This document shows positions 47,626-59,516 of a stretch of DNA of 64,000 nt, piece by piece (positions within the stretch are counted from its first letter, which is position 1; each line of letters begins with the position of its first letter). The notes under the pieces are model-generated. The model did no database searches and had not been told where the DNA came from. It worked only from the letters and a program-made list of their open reading frames with translations. The position numbers were made by a program, and so were the translations under genes. This DNA comes from Lysobacter sp. (GTDB lineage Bacteria > Pseudomonadota > Gammaproteobacteria > Xanthomonadales > Xanthomonadaceae), in NCBI GenBank assembly GCA_011526085.1, contig WYBC01000041.1, positions 1 to 64,000 on the forward strand. The letters are read 5' to 3'.

Positions 47626-50217
47626 TCACGCCGCCACCGTATCCGCCACATCCTTGTAATCCTGGATCTGGTCGAAGTTCATGTAACGGTAGATCTCGGC
47701 GCCCTGCTCGTTGATGACGCCGATGTCGGCCATGTATTCGGCCTTGGTCGGAATGCGGCCGAGACGCGAGCAGATCGCGGCGAGCTCCGCCGAACCCAGG
47801 TAGACGTTCGAGTTCTTGCCGAGACGGTTCGGGAAGTTGCGGGTGCTGGTCGAGAACACGGTCGCGCCCTCGCGCACCTGCGCCTGGTTGCCCATGCACA
47901 GCGAGCAGCCGGGCATTTCCATGCGCGCGCCCGCGGTGCCGAAGGTGCCGTAGTGGCCTTCCTTGGTCAGCTCGGAGGCATCCATCTTGGTCGGCGGCGC
48001 GACCCACAGCCGGGTCGGGATGTCTCGCTTGCCTTCCAGCAGCTTCGCGGCGGCGCGGAAGTGACCGATATTGGTCATGCACGAACCGATGAACACTTCG
48101 TCGATCTTGGCGCCGGCGACTTCCGACAGCGTCTTGACGTCGTCCGGATCGTTCGGGCAGGCCAGGATCGGCTCGTGGACGTCGGCCAGATCGATCTCGA
48201 TGACCGCGGCGTATTCGGCGTCGGTATCGGCCTGCAGCAGCTGCGGGTCGGCCAGCCACGCTTCCATCTTCCGGATGCGGCGACCGATCGAACGCGCGTC
48301 GGCGTAGCCCTCGGCGATCATCCACTTCAGCAGCGTGATGTTGCTGTTGATGTATTCGATGATCGGTTCCTTGTTGAGATGCACGGTGCAGCCGGCGGCG
48401 GAACGCTCCGCCGAGGCGTCGGACAGCTCGAACGCCTGTTCGACCTTCAGATCCGGCAGGCCTTCGATTTCGAGGATGCGGCCGGAGAAGATGTTCTTCT
48501 TGCCCTGCTTCGCGACGGTCAGCAGGCCCTGCTTGATCGCGTACAGCGGGATCGCGTTGACCAGATCGCGCAGGGTCACGCCCGGCTGCATCTGGCCCTT
48601 GAAGCGCACCAGCACCGATTCCGGCATGTCCAGGGGCATCACGCCGGTGGCCGCGGCGAACGCCACCAGGCCCGAGCCGGCCGGGAACGAAATGCCGACC
48701 GGGAAGCGCGTATGCGAGTCGCCGCCGGTGCCCACGGTGTCGGGCAGCAGCATGCGGTTGAGCCAGCTGTGGATCACGCCATCGCCCGGGCGCAGCGAGA
48801 TGCCGCCGCGGGTGGAAATGAATTCCGGCAGCGTGTGGTGGGTCTTCACGTCGACCGGCTTCGGATAGGCCGCGGTGTGGCAGAACGACTGCATCACCAG
48901 ATCGGCGGAGAAGCCGAGGCAGGCCAGATCCTTCAGCTCGTCGCGGGTCATCGGTCCGGTGGTGTCCTGCGAGCCGACCGAGGTCATCTTCGGTTCGCAG
49001 TACGCGCCCGGGCGCACGCCCTGACCCTCGGGCAGGCCGCAGGCGCGGCCGACCATCTTCTGCGCGAGCGAGAAGCCCTTGCCGCTGTCGGCGGGCTGCT
49101 GCGGCAGGCGGAACAGGGTCGACGCCGGCAGGCCCAGCGATTCGCGGGCCTTCGCGGTCAGACCGCGACCGACGATCAGCGGAATGCGGCCACCGGCGCG
49201 CACTTCGTCGAACAGCACGTCGCTCTTGATCTGGAACTCGGCGATGACCTGCCCGTCCTTCAGCGCCTTGCCGGCGTACGGCAGCAGTTCGATCACGTCG
49301 CCCTGGTGCATCTGCGACACGTCGAGTTCGATCGGCAGCGCGCCGGCGTCCTCCATCGTGTTGTAGAAGATCGGCGCGATCTTCGAGCCGAGGCAGACGC
49401 CGCCGAAGCGCTTGTTCGGGATGTACGGGATGTCCTCGCCGGTCCACCACAGCACCGAGTTGGTCGCGGACTTGCGGCTGGAACCGGTGCCGACCACGTC
49501 GCCGACGTAGGCGACCAGATGGCCCTTGCGCTTGAGATCGAGGATCGTCTGGATCGGACCGCGCTTGCCGTCTTCCTCCGGCACGAACGGCGCGTCTTCG
49601 CGCCTGTTCTTCAGCATCGCCAGCGCATGCATCGGGATGTCGGGGCGGGTGGTGGCGTCCGGCGCCGGCGACAGGTCGTCGGTGTTGGTCTCGCCCGGCA
49701 CCTTGAACACGGTGATGGTCAGGCTGTGCGGCACTTCGGGCCTGCTGGTGAACCACTCGGCGTCCGCCCAGCTCTGCAGCACGGCCTTCGCGTTGGCGTT
49801 GCCGGCCCGGGCCTTTTCCTCGACGTCGTGGAAGGCGTCGAACATCAGCAGCGTGTGCTTCAGCGCGTCCGCGGCGATGCCGCCGACCGCATCGTCGTCG
49901 AGCAGCTGGATCAGCGGGTGGATGTTGTAGCCGCCGAGCATGGTGCCGAGCAGTTCGGTGGCGCGCTCGCGCGAGATCAGCGGGCAGACTTCGTTGCCGA
50001 AGGCGACCGCCGTCAGATACGAGGCCTTCACCTTCGCGGCATCGTCGACGCCGGCGGGCACGCGGTTCGCGATCAGATCGACCAGCATGCCTTCCTCACC
50101 GGCCGGCGGCGACTTCAGCAGTTCGATGACATCGGCGGTCTGCTGCGCGGTGAGCGGCAGCGGCGGGATGCCGAGCGCGGCGCGTTCGGCGGCATGTTGG
50201 CGATAGGCTGCGAGCAT
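47626..50217 (-). CDS. acnB: Bifunctional aconitate hydratase 2 / 2-methylisocitrate dehydratase
   Basis: An 863-residue AcnB of the tricarboxylic acid cycle, interconverting citrate and isocitrate. It has the N-terminal HEAT-like domain characteristic of AcnB. Iron-sulfur cysteines appear in [11 protein letters not shown] and [11 protein letters not shown]. The ATG at 50217 follows CAGGAG. In Xanthomonadaceae acnB and acnA are divergent neighbours next to the rpf genes, as here, but the two are separated by a toxin-antitoxin pair. Confidence 0.97.
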   Translation of the reverse strand: MLAAYRQHAAERAALGIPPLPLTAQQTADVIELLKSPPAGEEGMLVDLIANRVPAGVDDAAKVKASYLTAVAFGNEVCPLISRERATELLGTMLGGYNIHPLIQLLDDDAVGGIAADALKHTLLMFDAFHDVEEKARAGNANAKAVLQSWADAEWFTSRPEVPHSLTITVFKVPGETNTDDLSPAPDATTRPDIPMHALAMLKNRREDAPFVPEEDGKRGPIQTILDLKRKGHLVAYVGDVVGTGSSRKSATNSVLWWTGEDIPYIPNKRFGGVCLGSKIAPIFYNTMEDAGALPIELDVSQMHQGDVIELLPYAGKALKDGQVIAEFQIKSDVLFDEVRAGGRIPLIVGRGLTAKARESLGLPASTLFRLPQQPADSGKGFSLAQKMVGRACGLPEGQGVRPGAYCEPKMTSVGSQDTTGPMTRDELKDLACLGFSADLVMQSFCHTAAYPKPVDVKTHHTLPEFISTRGGISLRPGDGVIHSWLNRMLLPDTVGTGGDSHTRFPVGISFPAGSGLVAFAAATGVMPLDMPESVLVRFKGQMQPGVTLRDLVNAIPLYAIKQGLLTVAKQGKKNIFSGRILEIEGLPDLKVEQAFELSDASAERSAAGCTVHLNKEPIIEYINSNITLLKWMIAEGYADARSIGRRIRKMEAWLADPQLLQADTDAEYAAVIEIDLADVHEPILACPNDPDDVKTLSEVAGAKIDEVFIGSCMTNIGHFRAAAKLLEGKRDIPTRLWVAPPTKMDASELTKEGHYGTFGTAGARMEMPGCSLCMGNQAQVREGATVFSTSTRNFPNRLGKNSNVYLGSAELAAICSRLGRIPTKAEYMADIGVINEQGAEIYRYMNFDQIQDYKDVADTVAA

Positions 50218-50270
50218 GAGTGACTCCTGGTCTCTGGCGTGCGTTGAATTGGGGTGCGGGGCGATGGGCT

Positions 50271-50687
50271 TCAACGTACCGGTTCGGACACGGTCGGAAC
50301 GATGAGTTTGAGGCCCTTGAAGTAGTCGCGGAAGAATCGGTCGTCGCGGGTGATCAGTCCATTGCACTGTAGTAGGGCATGGGCGCCGATCAGGAAATCG
50401 GGGGCCGCGCGCAGGTCGTGGCCGGCGCGCTGGCGATGGCGTCGCTGCATCTCGCCGGCGCGCAGGGCCGATTTGGCCTCCAGCGGGCTGTAGCGGATGC
50501 TCATCTCCTCCAGCACGGCCAGCACATCGGCGCCATCCCGGAGCGCGCCGCAGACCTCGGCCAGGGCCACGTCGCAGACCACCACCGGGCCGGCGCTGAG
50601 GCATTGGCGCAGGCAGGCTTCGGCGGCATCCGCGTGCGGGCCGTCGGCGAGCAGGTCGATCAGGACCGGAGAATCGATCGCGATCAT
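50271..50687 (-). CDS. vapC: PIN-domain toxin (VapC-like)
   Basis: A 138-residue PIN-domain ribonuclease. The acidic cluster is present: Asp5 ([11 protein letters not shown]), Glu in LAEVCGAL near 44, and Asp residues in [10 protein letters not shown] and ITRDDRFF. Such VapC toxins cut tRNA or rRNA when free of antitoxin. Its ATG overlaps the antitoxin stop (ATGA), the usual antitoxin-first order. It lies between acnB and acnA. Confidence 0.85.
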   Translation of the reverse strand: MIAIDSPVLIDLLADGPHADAAEACLRQCLSAGPVVVCDVALAEVCGALRDGADVLAVLEEMSIRYSPLEAKSALRAGEMQRRHRQRAGHDLRAAPDFLIGAHALLQCNGLITRDDRFFRDYFKGLKLIVPTVSEPVR

Positions 50688-50950
50688 GCGCCGGCGTCGC
50701 TCTCGCCATCGCCTGCCGATGCCTCGGCGACATGGCCGCGCACGGCTTCGATCGCCGCGTCGCTGGATTCGAAACCGTCGAGGCGGAACCGGCCGCGGGC
50801 GCGGGAAATGGCGTCGTCCACGGACTTGCGCAGGACGATCCGGCTGCCTTCCAGCTCGACCTTCAACACGCTGCCCTTGGTCAGGCCCAGCGCATCGCGG
50901 ACGGCCTTCGGCAGGGTGATCTGGCCGCGTTCGGCGACGATCGCTTCCAT
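50684..50950 (-). CDS. vapB: AbrB/SpoVT-type antitoxin
   Basis: An 88-residue protein with a swapped-hairpin DNA-binding domain at its start ([19 protein letters not shown]...[10 protein letters not shown]) and a C-terminal tail that should bind the toxin. It both neutralises the PIN toxin and represses its own promoter in related systems. Start at 50950 is chosen because the AbrB fold begins there. Confidence 0.85.
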   Translation of the reverse strand: MEAIVAERGQITLPKAVRDALGLTKGSVLKVELEGSRIVLRKSVDDAISRARGRFRLDGFESSDAAIEAVRGHVAEASAGDGESDAGA

Positions 50951-50968
50951 GGGCGGGCCCCGGTTCTG

Positions 50969-51003
50969 GTATGCGGAAATGATACATACTTTTTCATGCA
51001 TAC
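50969..51003. promoter_or_regulatory. Candidate autoregulatory operator of the toxin-antitoxin pair
   Basis: An A+T-rich island just upstream of the antitoxin contains the inverted arms GTATGC (50969-50974) and GCATAC (50998-51003) plus the direct repeats ATACATAC (50982-50989) and ATGCATAC (50996-51003). This arrangement is typical of AbrB/VapB self-repression sites. Confidence 0.5.
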
Positions 51004-51123
51004 TCCATCGGATCCGATCATTCGGCCCCATGATGCGGGCATGATGTTGCCGTTGCCCCCGCGGCATGCCCGCGGCAGGCGTCGGCGACCGATCCGCCCC
51101 GAATTCCCCAACGGAGCCCAGAC

Positions 51124-53871
<2,748 letters not shown>

Positions 53872-54133
53872 GCCTCTTCGCCCTGACCCCATTCGCTCCG
53901 TCCCTGCGCCCGGCATCGCCGATTCGCGCGTCCGCGGCATCGATCGGGGCATCGCGGGCACCGCCTCCCCGAGCGTCGGTGCCCGCCGGAGAGGCGGGCG
54001 CCGCAGGGCGCGGCATCCCGCCCGAAATCGGCGCGGAAACGTCTTGCGGCCTCAGGGGGCCTATGCTCCAATCGACGGGACAACAATGAACGGCCGAACA
54101 CCGGCCGCACTCGAAGATGATGGAGGGGAACAC

Positions 54134-55816
54134 ATGATGCAAGAGCGCCCGTGGATCGCGAGTTATCCGACTTCCGTATCGCAGGAAGTCGATGTCGACG
54201 AATATCGTTCGATCGTGTCCGTGCTGCAGACGTCGCTGGAAAAATATCGCGATCGCACCGCATTCTCGAACATGGGCAAGTCCCTCACCTACGATGAGGT
54301 CGATCGCTACAGCAAGCAGTTCGCGGCCTACCTGCTCGGCGAGCTGAAACTCAAGAAGGGCGATCGGGTCGCGATCATGATGCCCAACTGCCTGCAGTAT
54401 CCGATCGCGATTTTCGGTGTGCTCCGCGCCGGCCTCACGGTGGTGAACACCAATCCGATGTACACCCCGCGCGAACTCAAGCACCAGCTGGTCGACTCGG
54501 GCGCGAGCGCGATCCTGGTCATGGACAACTTCGGCAAGACCGTCCAGGAAGTCATCGCCGATACGCCGGTGAAGCAGGTCATCACCACCGGCCTGGGCGA
54601 CATGCTCTCCTTCCCCAAGAGCATGATCGTCAATTTCGTCCTGAAGCACGTCAAGAAGATGGTGCCGGATTACGACATCCCCAACGCCATCCGCTTCCGC
54701 GACGCACTGACCCTCGGCCAGATGCACACGCTGCCGGAGATCGACATCGCTCCGGAAGACATCGCCTTCCTGCAGTACACCGGCGGCACTACCGGCGTCT
54801 CCAAGGGCGCGATGCTGACCCACCGGAACCTCGTGGCCAACATGCAGCAGGCTTCGATGTGGATCGGGCGCAACGCGCGCATGGGCGAAGAGATCATCAT
54901 CACCGCGCTGCCGCTGTACCACATCTTCGCGCTGACCGCGAACAGCCTGGTCTTCATGAAGTTCGGCGGGCACAACTATCTCATCACCAACCCGCGCGAC
55001 ATGGCCGGCTTCGTCAAGGAGCTGAGCAAGGTGCCGTTCACCGCCATCACCGGCGTGAACACCTTGTTCAACGGACTGCTGAATACGCCCGGCTTCGACA
55101 AGATCGACTTCTCCCATCTGCACCTCACCCTTGGCGGCGGCATGGCCGTGCAGCGCGCGGTCGCGGAACGCTGGAAGCAGGTCACCGGCTGCACGCTGGT
55201 GGAAGCCTACGGCCTGACCGAGACCTCGCCGGCCGCGTGCATGAATCCGCTGGATCTGCCCGAGTACAACGGTTCGATCGGCCTGCCGATTCCGTCCACC
55301 GATGCCTGCGTGATGGATGACAACAACAACAAGCTCGGCGTCGATGAAATCGGCGAGCTGTGCATTCGCGGCCCGCAGGTGATGAAAGGCTACTGGCAAC
55401 GGCCGGACGAGACCGCGAAGATCATCGACGAGCATGGCTGGCTGCATACCGGCGACATGGCGCGGATGGACGGCAACGGCTTCTTCTACATCGTCGACCG
55501 CAAGAAGGACATGATCCTGGTGTCCGGCTTCAACGTGTATCCGAACGAAGTCGAAGATGTCATCGCGCTGATGCCCGAAGTGCTGGAAGTGGCCGCCGTC
55601 GGTGTTCCCGACGACAAGTCCGGCGAAGCGGTCAAGGTCGTGATCGTCAAGAAGGATCCCAACCTCACCGCCGAACAGGTTCGTGCGCACGCGCGCGAGA
55701 ATCTCACCGGCTACAAGCAGCCGAAGTTCGTCGAGTTCCGCACCGAACTGCCGAAGACCAACGTGGGCAAGATCCTCCGCCGCGAGCTGCGGGACCAGGC
55801 CACCACGACGCAATAG
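54134..55816 (+). CDS. rpfB: Long-chain fatty-acyl-CoA ligase (RpfB/FadD)
   Basis: A 560-residue acyl-CoA synthetase closely resembling E. coli FadD across its length, with the AMP-binding YTGGTTGVSKGAML, the linker AYGLTETSP and the fatty-acyl signature WLHTGDMARMDGNGFFYIVDRKKDMI. In Xanthomonas RpfB activates fatty acids and turns over DSF, lowering signal late in growth. ATG at 54134 is chosen for the GGAGGGG five bases before it; ATG at 54137 is the alternative. rpfF, normally next, is displaced by 6.2 kb. Confidence 0.95.
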   Translation: MMQERPWIASYPTSVSQEVDVDEYRSIVSVLQTSLEKYRDRTAFSNMGKSLTYDEVDRYSKQFAAYLLGELKLKKGDRVAIMMPNCLQYPIAIFGVLRAGLTVVNTNPMYTPRELKHQLVDSGASAILVMDNFGKTVQEVIADTPVKQVITTGLGDMLSFPKSMIVNFVLKHVKKMVPDYDIPNAIRFRDALTLGQMHTLPEIDIAPEDIAFLQYTGGTTGVSKGAMLTHRNLVANMQQASMWIGRNARMGEEIIITALPLYHIFALTANSLVFMKFGGHNYLITNPRDMAGFVKELSKVPFTAITGVNTLFNGLLNTPGFDKIDFSHLHLTLGGGMAVQRAVAERWKQVTGCTLVEAYGLTETSPAACMNPLDLPEYNGSIGLPIPSTDACVMDDNNNKLGVDEIGELCIRGPQVMKGYWQRPDETAKIIDEHGWLHTGDMARMDGNGFFYIVDRKKDMILVSGFNVYPNEVEDVIALMPEVLEVAAVGVPDDKSGEAVKVVIVKKDPNLTAEQVRAHARENLTGYKQPKFVEFRTELPKTNVGKILRRELRDQATTTQ

Positions 55817-56067
55817 CCGCACCGCGGACTGCGTGCCGTTTCCCTCGGAAACGGCACGCAGTGCCCGCCGATCCCGCGCCGACGGCGCGCCCCCTCTTTT
55901 TTTACCAGGCCCGAGTCTCGCGGCCGGCGTGTCCGTGTCCGCCATCCCGGCGCTTCGCTTCCCGTGTTTCGAGCGTGACCCGCATCGGGTTACCGCCGCG
56001 CCGTGGTCGTGCAGAATGCAATATTCCCGGAAAATCAACGACTTGATTATCCATGCCGCACCGCAGC

Positions 56068-56087
56068 TTGATCAATCAAACGTTTGA
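56068..56087. promoter_or_regulatory. Twin palindromes TTGATCAA + TCAAACGTTTGA before the cassette
   Basis: In the 398-bp gap between rpfB and the oxygenase gene, an A+T-rich patch holds two abutting perfect palindromes: TTGATCAA (56068-56075) and TCAAACGTTTGA (56076-56087). The second has the CAAAC/GTTTG arms of fatty-acid-responsive TetR regulators such as PsrA, but with no spacer, so the match is incomplete. This is the best operator candidate for the cassette. Confidence 0.5.
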
Positions 56088-56214
56088 AGTATTCTGCGGT
56101 ACAAGCCGATCCGGGGAGATATCGAAGGACGTCCCGACGATGCAACCGCAGGATTGACGGCCTCACCAGGAACAGGGCGCCATCGATGTCCGGATGGCGG
56201 AAAGGACTCAGCAC

Positions 56215-57138
56215 ATGCCACCACACACCGCTCTTGCAGCATCGAACGCATCGCTCGCCGGGATCGATGCCGATCCGGTCTTCGCGTCCCGCGTCCAGCA
56301 ACTGATCCGTCTCTCGCGCGAACGCCACGTCAACAGCTTCTCGCAGATCGAATGGGCGGACGCCATCCCCGACGACGAGTGGTGGCTGTCGCCGGAACTG
56401 CTCAGCGTCCACGGCACCGAGCATGCGGAGGCACTGTCCGAACGGCAGCTCAAACGGCTGTCGAAGTGGGAGTGCATCAACGCGTTCAGCCTCAACGTCG
56501 AGGGCGAACGCGAACTCATCAGCGCGCTTTCCGCGCAGTTGTACACGCCCGACCTCCCCGACATCGAAACCTACATCCATCATTTCATCGACGAAGAGAA
56601 CAAGCATCTCTGGTTCTTCGGCGAGTTCTGCCGGCGCTACGGCGGGAAGATCTATTCGAGCAAGAAAATCGGCATCGCCGACGAGCATTTCGGCAGGGAA
56701 ATGTCGTTTTTCCTGCTGTTCGCGCGCATCTTCATCTTCGAGGAGATCGGCGGCCACTACAACGTCGTCGCCGGCGGCGACGACCGGGTCTCGCCGTTCG
56801 TGCGCATGATCCACCAGATCCACCACGCGGACGAGGCCAGGCACATCACCTTCGGTCGCGCGCTGCTGGCGCAGACCCACGACATCGCGTTCGCCGCGAG
56901 CGGAAAGTCCGAGCGCGAAGCCGCCATCGCCCACCTGCAGCGCTTCGTGCAGATATCGATCGAATCGCTGTATCAACCCGCGATGTACCGCGACAGCGGC
57001 ATCGAGGGCGGCGTGGCGCTCCGGCGCAGCCTGCTCGCGCATCCCGCGCGCCGCGCGCACCACGTCTCGGCGGTGCTGGCGAGGCCGCTGAAGTTCATGA
57101 ACGAAATCGGCATCCCGCTGATCGGGAGTCCGTCATGA
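56215..57138 (+). CDS. AurF-like diiron N-oxygenase
   Basis: A 307-residue non-haem diiron oxygenase of the AurF family, which oxidises amines to hydroxylamine, nitroso or nitro groups. The metal ligands are visible with AurF spacing: Glu128-xx-His131 (EENKH), Glu176 (FEEIGGH), and His203-xxx-Glu207-xx-His210 (HADEARH), plus a first Glu near 96-100. This is the H-x3-E-x2-H pattern of AurF residues 223/227/230. ATG at 56215 is chosen because AAAGGA lies nine bases before; ATG at 56194 is in frame but has no ribosome site. The stop overlaps the carrier-protein ATG (ATGA), so oxidation probably occurs on the carrier-bound substrate or its product. Confidence 0.87.
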   Translation: MPPHTALAASNASLAGIDADPVFASRVQQLIRLSRERHVNSFSQIEWADAIPDDEWWLSPELLSVHGTEHAEALSERQLKRLSKWECINAFSLNVEGERELISALSAQLYTPDLPDIETYIHHFIDEENKHLWFFGEFCRRYGGKIYSSKKIGIADEHFGREMSFFLLFARIFIFEEIGGHYNVVAGGDDRVSPFVRMIHQIHHADEARHITFGRALLAQTHDIAFAASGKSEREAAIAHLQRFVQISIESLYQPAMYRDSGIEGGVALRRSLLAHPARRAHHVSAVLARPLKFMNEIGIPLIGSPS

Positions 57139-57380
57139 GCATCGCGACGACGGGCATCGAAGCCCTGCGCGAGTGGATCCTCGAGAAACATCCGGACCTC
57201 GCGCATATCGACGACGACACCGATCTGTTCGAGCAGAAACTGATCGACTCGATCAATTTCGTCGAATACATCCTCATCATCGAAGAGCTGATCGATCGCG
57301 AAATCCCGGTCACGCCCGACCTGATTCCCAGGACGGCGACGCTGGCCCGCGTTCGCGACAACTTCCTCTTCCAATCCTGA
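57135..57380 (+). CDS. Free-standing acyl/peptidyl carrier protein
   Basis: An 81-residue carrier protein, three or four helices, with the phosphopantetheine serine in LIDSINFVEYI (Ser39). It is translationally coupled to the oxygenase and lies 73 bp before the reductase. As the only carrier protein in the cassette it is the likely station on which the adenylation enzyme loads the substrate. It needs a phosphopantetheinyl transferase; the Sfp-type enzyme at 14.6 kb is a candidate. Confidence 0.9.
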   Translation: MSIATTGIEALREWILEKHPDLAHIDDDTDLFEQKLIDSINFVEYILIIEELIDREIPVTPDLIPRTATLARVRDNFLFQS

Positions 57381-57453
57381 TCAATGCCGGCGCGCGACGT
57401 CCGGTCTGCCGCGAATCGCCGGCAGCCGCACGCTCGCCTACAAGGAGTTCCCC

Positions 57454-59502
57454 GTGCAGCCTTCCGAAATCCGCGACTCGAATCCACCCGTTTCCGACGA
57501 CCGCCACAACCCCATTCTGCTGACCGGTGCGACCGGCTTCCTCGGCGGCCATTTCCTGCTGCGCAGGATCGAATCGCCGGGCCCGGTCTACGCCATCGTC
57601 CGTGGCGATTCGGAAACCCAGGCCCGTGCCCGGCTCTACGCGCATCTGGCCGAGTGCGCGGCCTCGTACGGCATGAGCCTGCCCAAGGGCCTGCTCGACA
57701 GCAGGCTGCATGTGCTGACCGGCGACATCACCCGCACCGACTGCGGGCTGGACGCGGACACGGTGGCGCGCCTGCGCGAGGTCGGACTGCGCGCGTTCTG
57801 GCATTGCGCCGCCAGCCTGAAATTCGAGGATCGGCATCGCCAGGAGATCTTCGAACACAACATCGGCGGCACGGGCAACATGCTCGAACTGTTCAGGACG
57901 CTGTCCGCGGACCGGAACGAAAACGAGCCTGCGGAATTCGTGCACATCTCGACCGCATACAGCGTGGGCAAGGCGCAGGGGCGGATCGAAGAGGCCCGGC
58001 ATTCGCCGCAGCGCGAATACAACAACGCCTACGAGGAAAGCAAGAATCTCGCGGAGAACCGCGTGATCGATTTCTGCGAAGCGCATGGCCTGAGCTACCG
58101 CATCCTGCGTCCGACGATCGTGATGGGGCCGCGCAGGAGCCACCAGAGCGGGACGACCCGCTTCGGCGTTTACGGTCTGGCCAAGGAAGTGCACCGGCTG
58201 CGCGAGACGCTTTCCAAACTGAAGCATCCGCTCGAGCTGCTCGGCAACGAGCGCGCGACCGCCAACCTGACGCCGGTCGACGAATGCGTCAACGACATGA
58301 TGCGGCTCTCCATCGAGGGGTTCGGCGAACAGCGATTCTTCCACCTGAGCAATCCCGAAGGCGTCAGCCTGCCGAAGCTGATCGCGATGATCGACAGCAA
58401 GACCGGCGCCAATCGTCTCGCCTTCGTGTCGACCCGCGGCGAAGACATCGGCCCGCTGCAGAAACTGTTCGACAAGCGCACGAAGTTCTATGCCGGTTAC
58501 TACAACGCCGAAAAGCATTTCGCGCGCAGCGCACCGCCGCAGCCACAGCTCGACTGGAACGACGTCGATCGCTATCTGACGCTGTTCGTACTGGAACTGC
58601 AGCAGGAGGAAGCGGGCGGCGTCGGTTTCCGCACGCAGGCCGTGACCGTCCGCGATGGTGCCGTCATCAACGTGTTTTCCTGCGGCAATCCCACCCTGCC
58701 GCCGCTGATGCTGGCCAATGCCTACGGCATGCCCGCGGAATTCATGTGGCCCCTCGCCCAGCGCCTGCGCGACGATTTCCACGTCGTCACCTGGGAATGC
58801 CGCTGGGTCCCGACGATCGAACATCCATTCGCCGCCGACGCATGCGGATCGATCGCGCACGCGCAGGACATGATCGACATCCAGAAGGCGCTGGGCCTGG
58901 GCTGCGCGAGCGTCGTCGGCTGGAGCAGCGGCGCCCAGGTCGCGCTCCGCGCCATGGCCGCGTTCCCGGACCGCGTCCGGGCCGCCGTGCTGCTGAATCC
59001 GGGCGTATCGATCCGCCCGTCCGACACCGTGCGCGTCACCCGCTTCGAATCCGGCATCCGTTCGCTGTTCGACAAGATCGCGGGCAACTATCGCATGGCG
59101 GAAAAATACTGCGAACTGATCTACGGCGCGGCGTCCACCGATGCCGGCGACAAGAAGATGCTGAGCAACATCCTGACCAGCACGGACCCCTATCTGCTGT
59201 ACATGACCAGCCTGCCCTTCCGCACTCCGGAATCGTTGTTCCGCTATGCGAACATGATGCGCACGCTTTTCGCCGAACGACCGGACGCCTGGACCCACGA
59301 CGTGGGTCATCAGGTTCTGGTCTACGTCGGCGATCAGGACATCGTCACCCATCCGGACATCGGCAAGGCGCTCTGCGACGGCCTGCGCCACGGTCATCTG
59401 CACCAGGACGTGGATGGCGACCATTTCGCGCACTATTACGACCAGCGGGTCGCGGATCTCGTCCGCCGACATCTCGCTCCCGATCAGCAGAAGGCCGCCT
59501 GA
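57454..59502 (+). CDS. Thioester-reductase fused to alpha/beta hydrolase
   Basis: A 682-residue two-domain enzyme. The N-terminal half (about 18-370) is an extended short-chain dehydrogenase of the thioester-reductase (NAD-binding 4, male-sterility) type, with the NADPH motif TGATGFLGG (24-32), HISTAYSVGKAQG, and YxxxK in AYEESKN near 194-198. Such domains release carrier-bound thioesters as aldehydes or alcohols. The C-terminal half (about 405-682) is an alpha/beta hydrolase with nucleophile Ser491 in GWSSG and a likely catalytic His657 (DGDHFAHYY). It starts with GTG at 57454 after a strong AAGGAG. Such a fusion is unusual: the hydrolase could edit wrong thioesters or act on the released product. 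Confidence 0.88.
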   Translation: MQPSEIRDSNPPVSDDRHNPILLTGATGFLGGHFLLRRIESPGPVYAIVRGDSETQARARLYAHLAECAASYGMSLPKGLLDSRLHVLTGDITRTDCGLDADTVARLREVGLRAFWHCAASLKFEDRHRQEIFEHNIGGTGNMLELFRTLSADRNENEPAEFVHISTAYSVGKAQGRIEEARHSPQREYNNAYEESKNLAENRVIDFCEAHGLSYRILRPTIVMGPRRSHQSGTTRFGVYGLAKEVHRLRETLSKLKHPLELLGNERATANLTPVDECVNDMMRLSIEGFGEQRFFHLSNPEGVSLPKLIAMIDSKTGANRLAFVSTRGEDIGPLQKLFDKRTKFYAGYYNAEKHFARSAPPQPQLDWNDVDRYLTLFVLELQQEEAGGVGFRTQAVTVRDGAVINVFSCGNPTLPPLMLANAYGMPAEFMWPLAQRLRDDFHVVTWECRWVPTIEHPFAADACGSIAHAQDMIDIQKALGLGCASVVGWSSGAQVALRAMAAFPDRVRAAVLLNPGVSIRPSDTVRVTRFESGIRSLFDKIAGNYRMAEKYCELIYGAASTDAGDKKMLSNILTSTDPYLLYMTSLPFRTPESLFRYANMMRTLFAERPDAWTHDVGHQVLVYVGDQDIVTHPDIGKALCDGLRHGHLHQDVDGDHFAHYYDQRVADLVRRHLAPDQQKAA

Positions 59503-59516
59503 CGGGACGCGATGCC

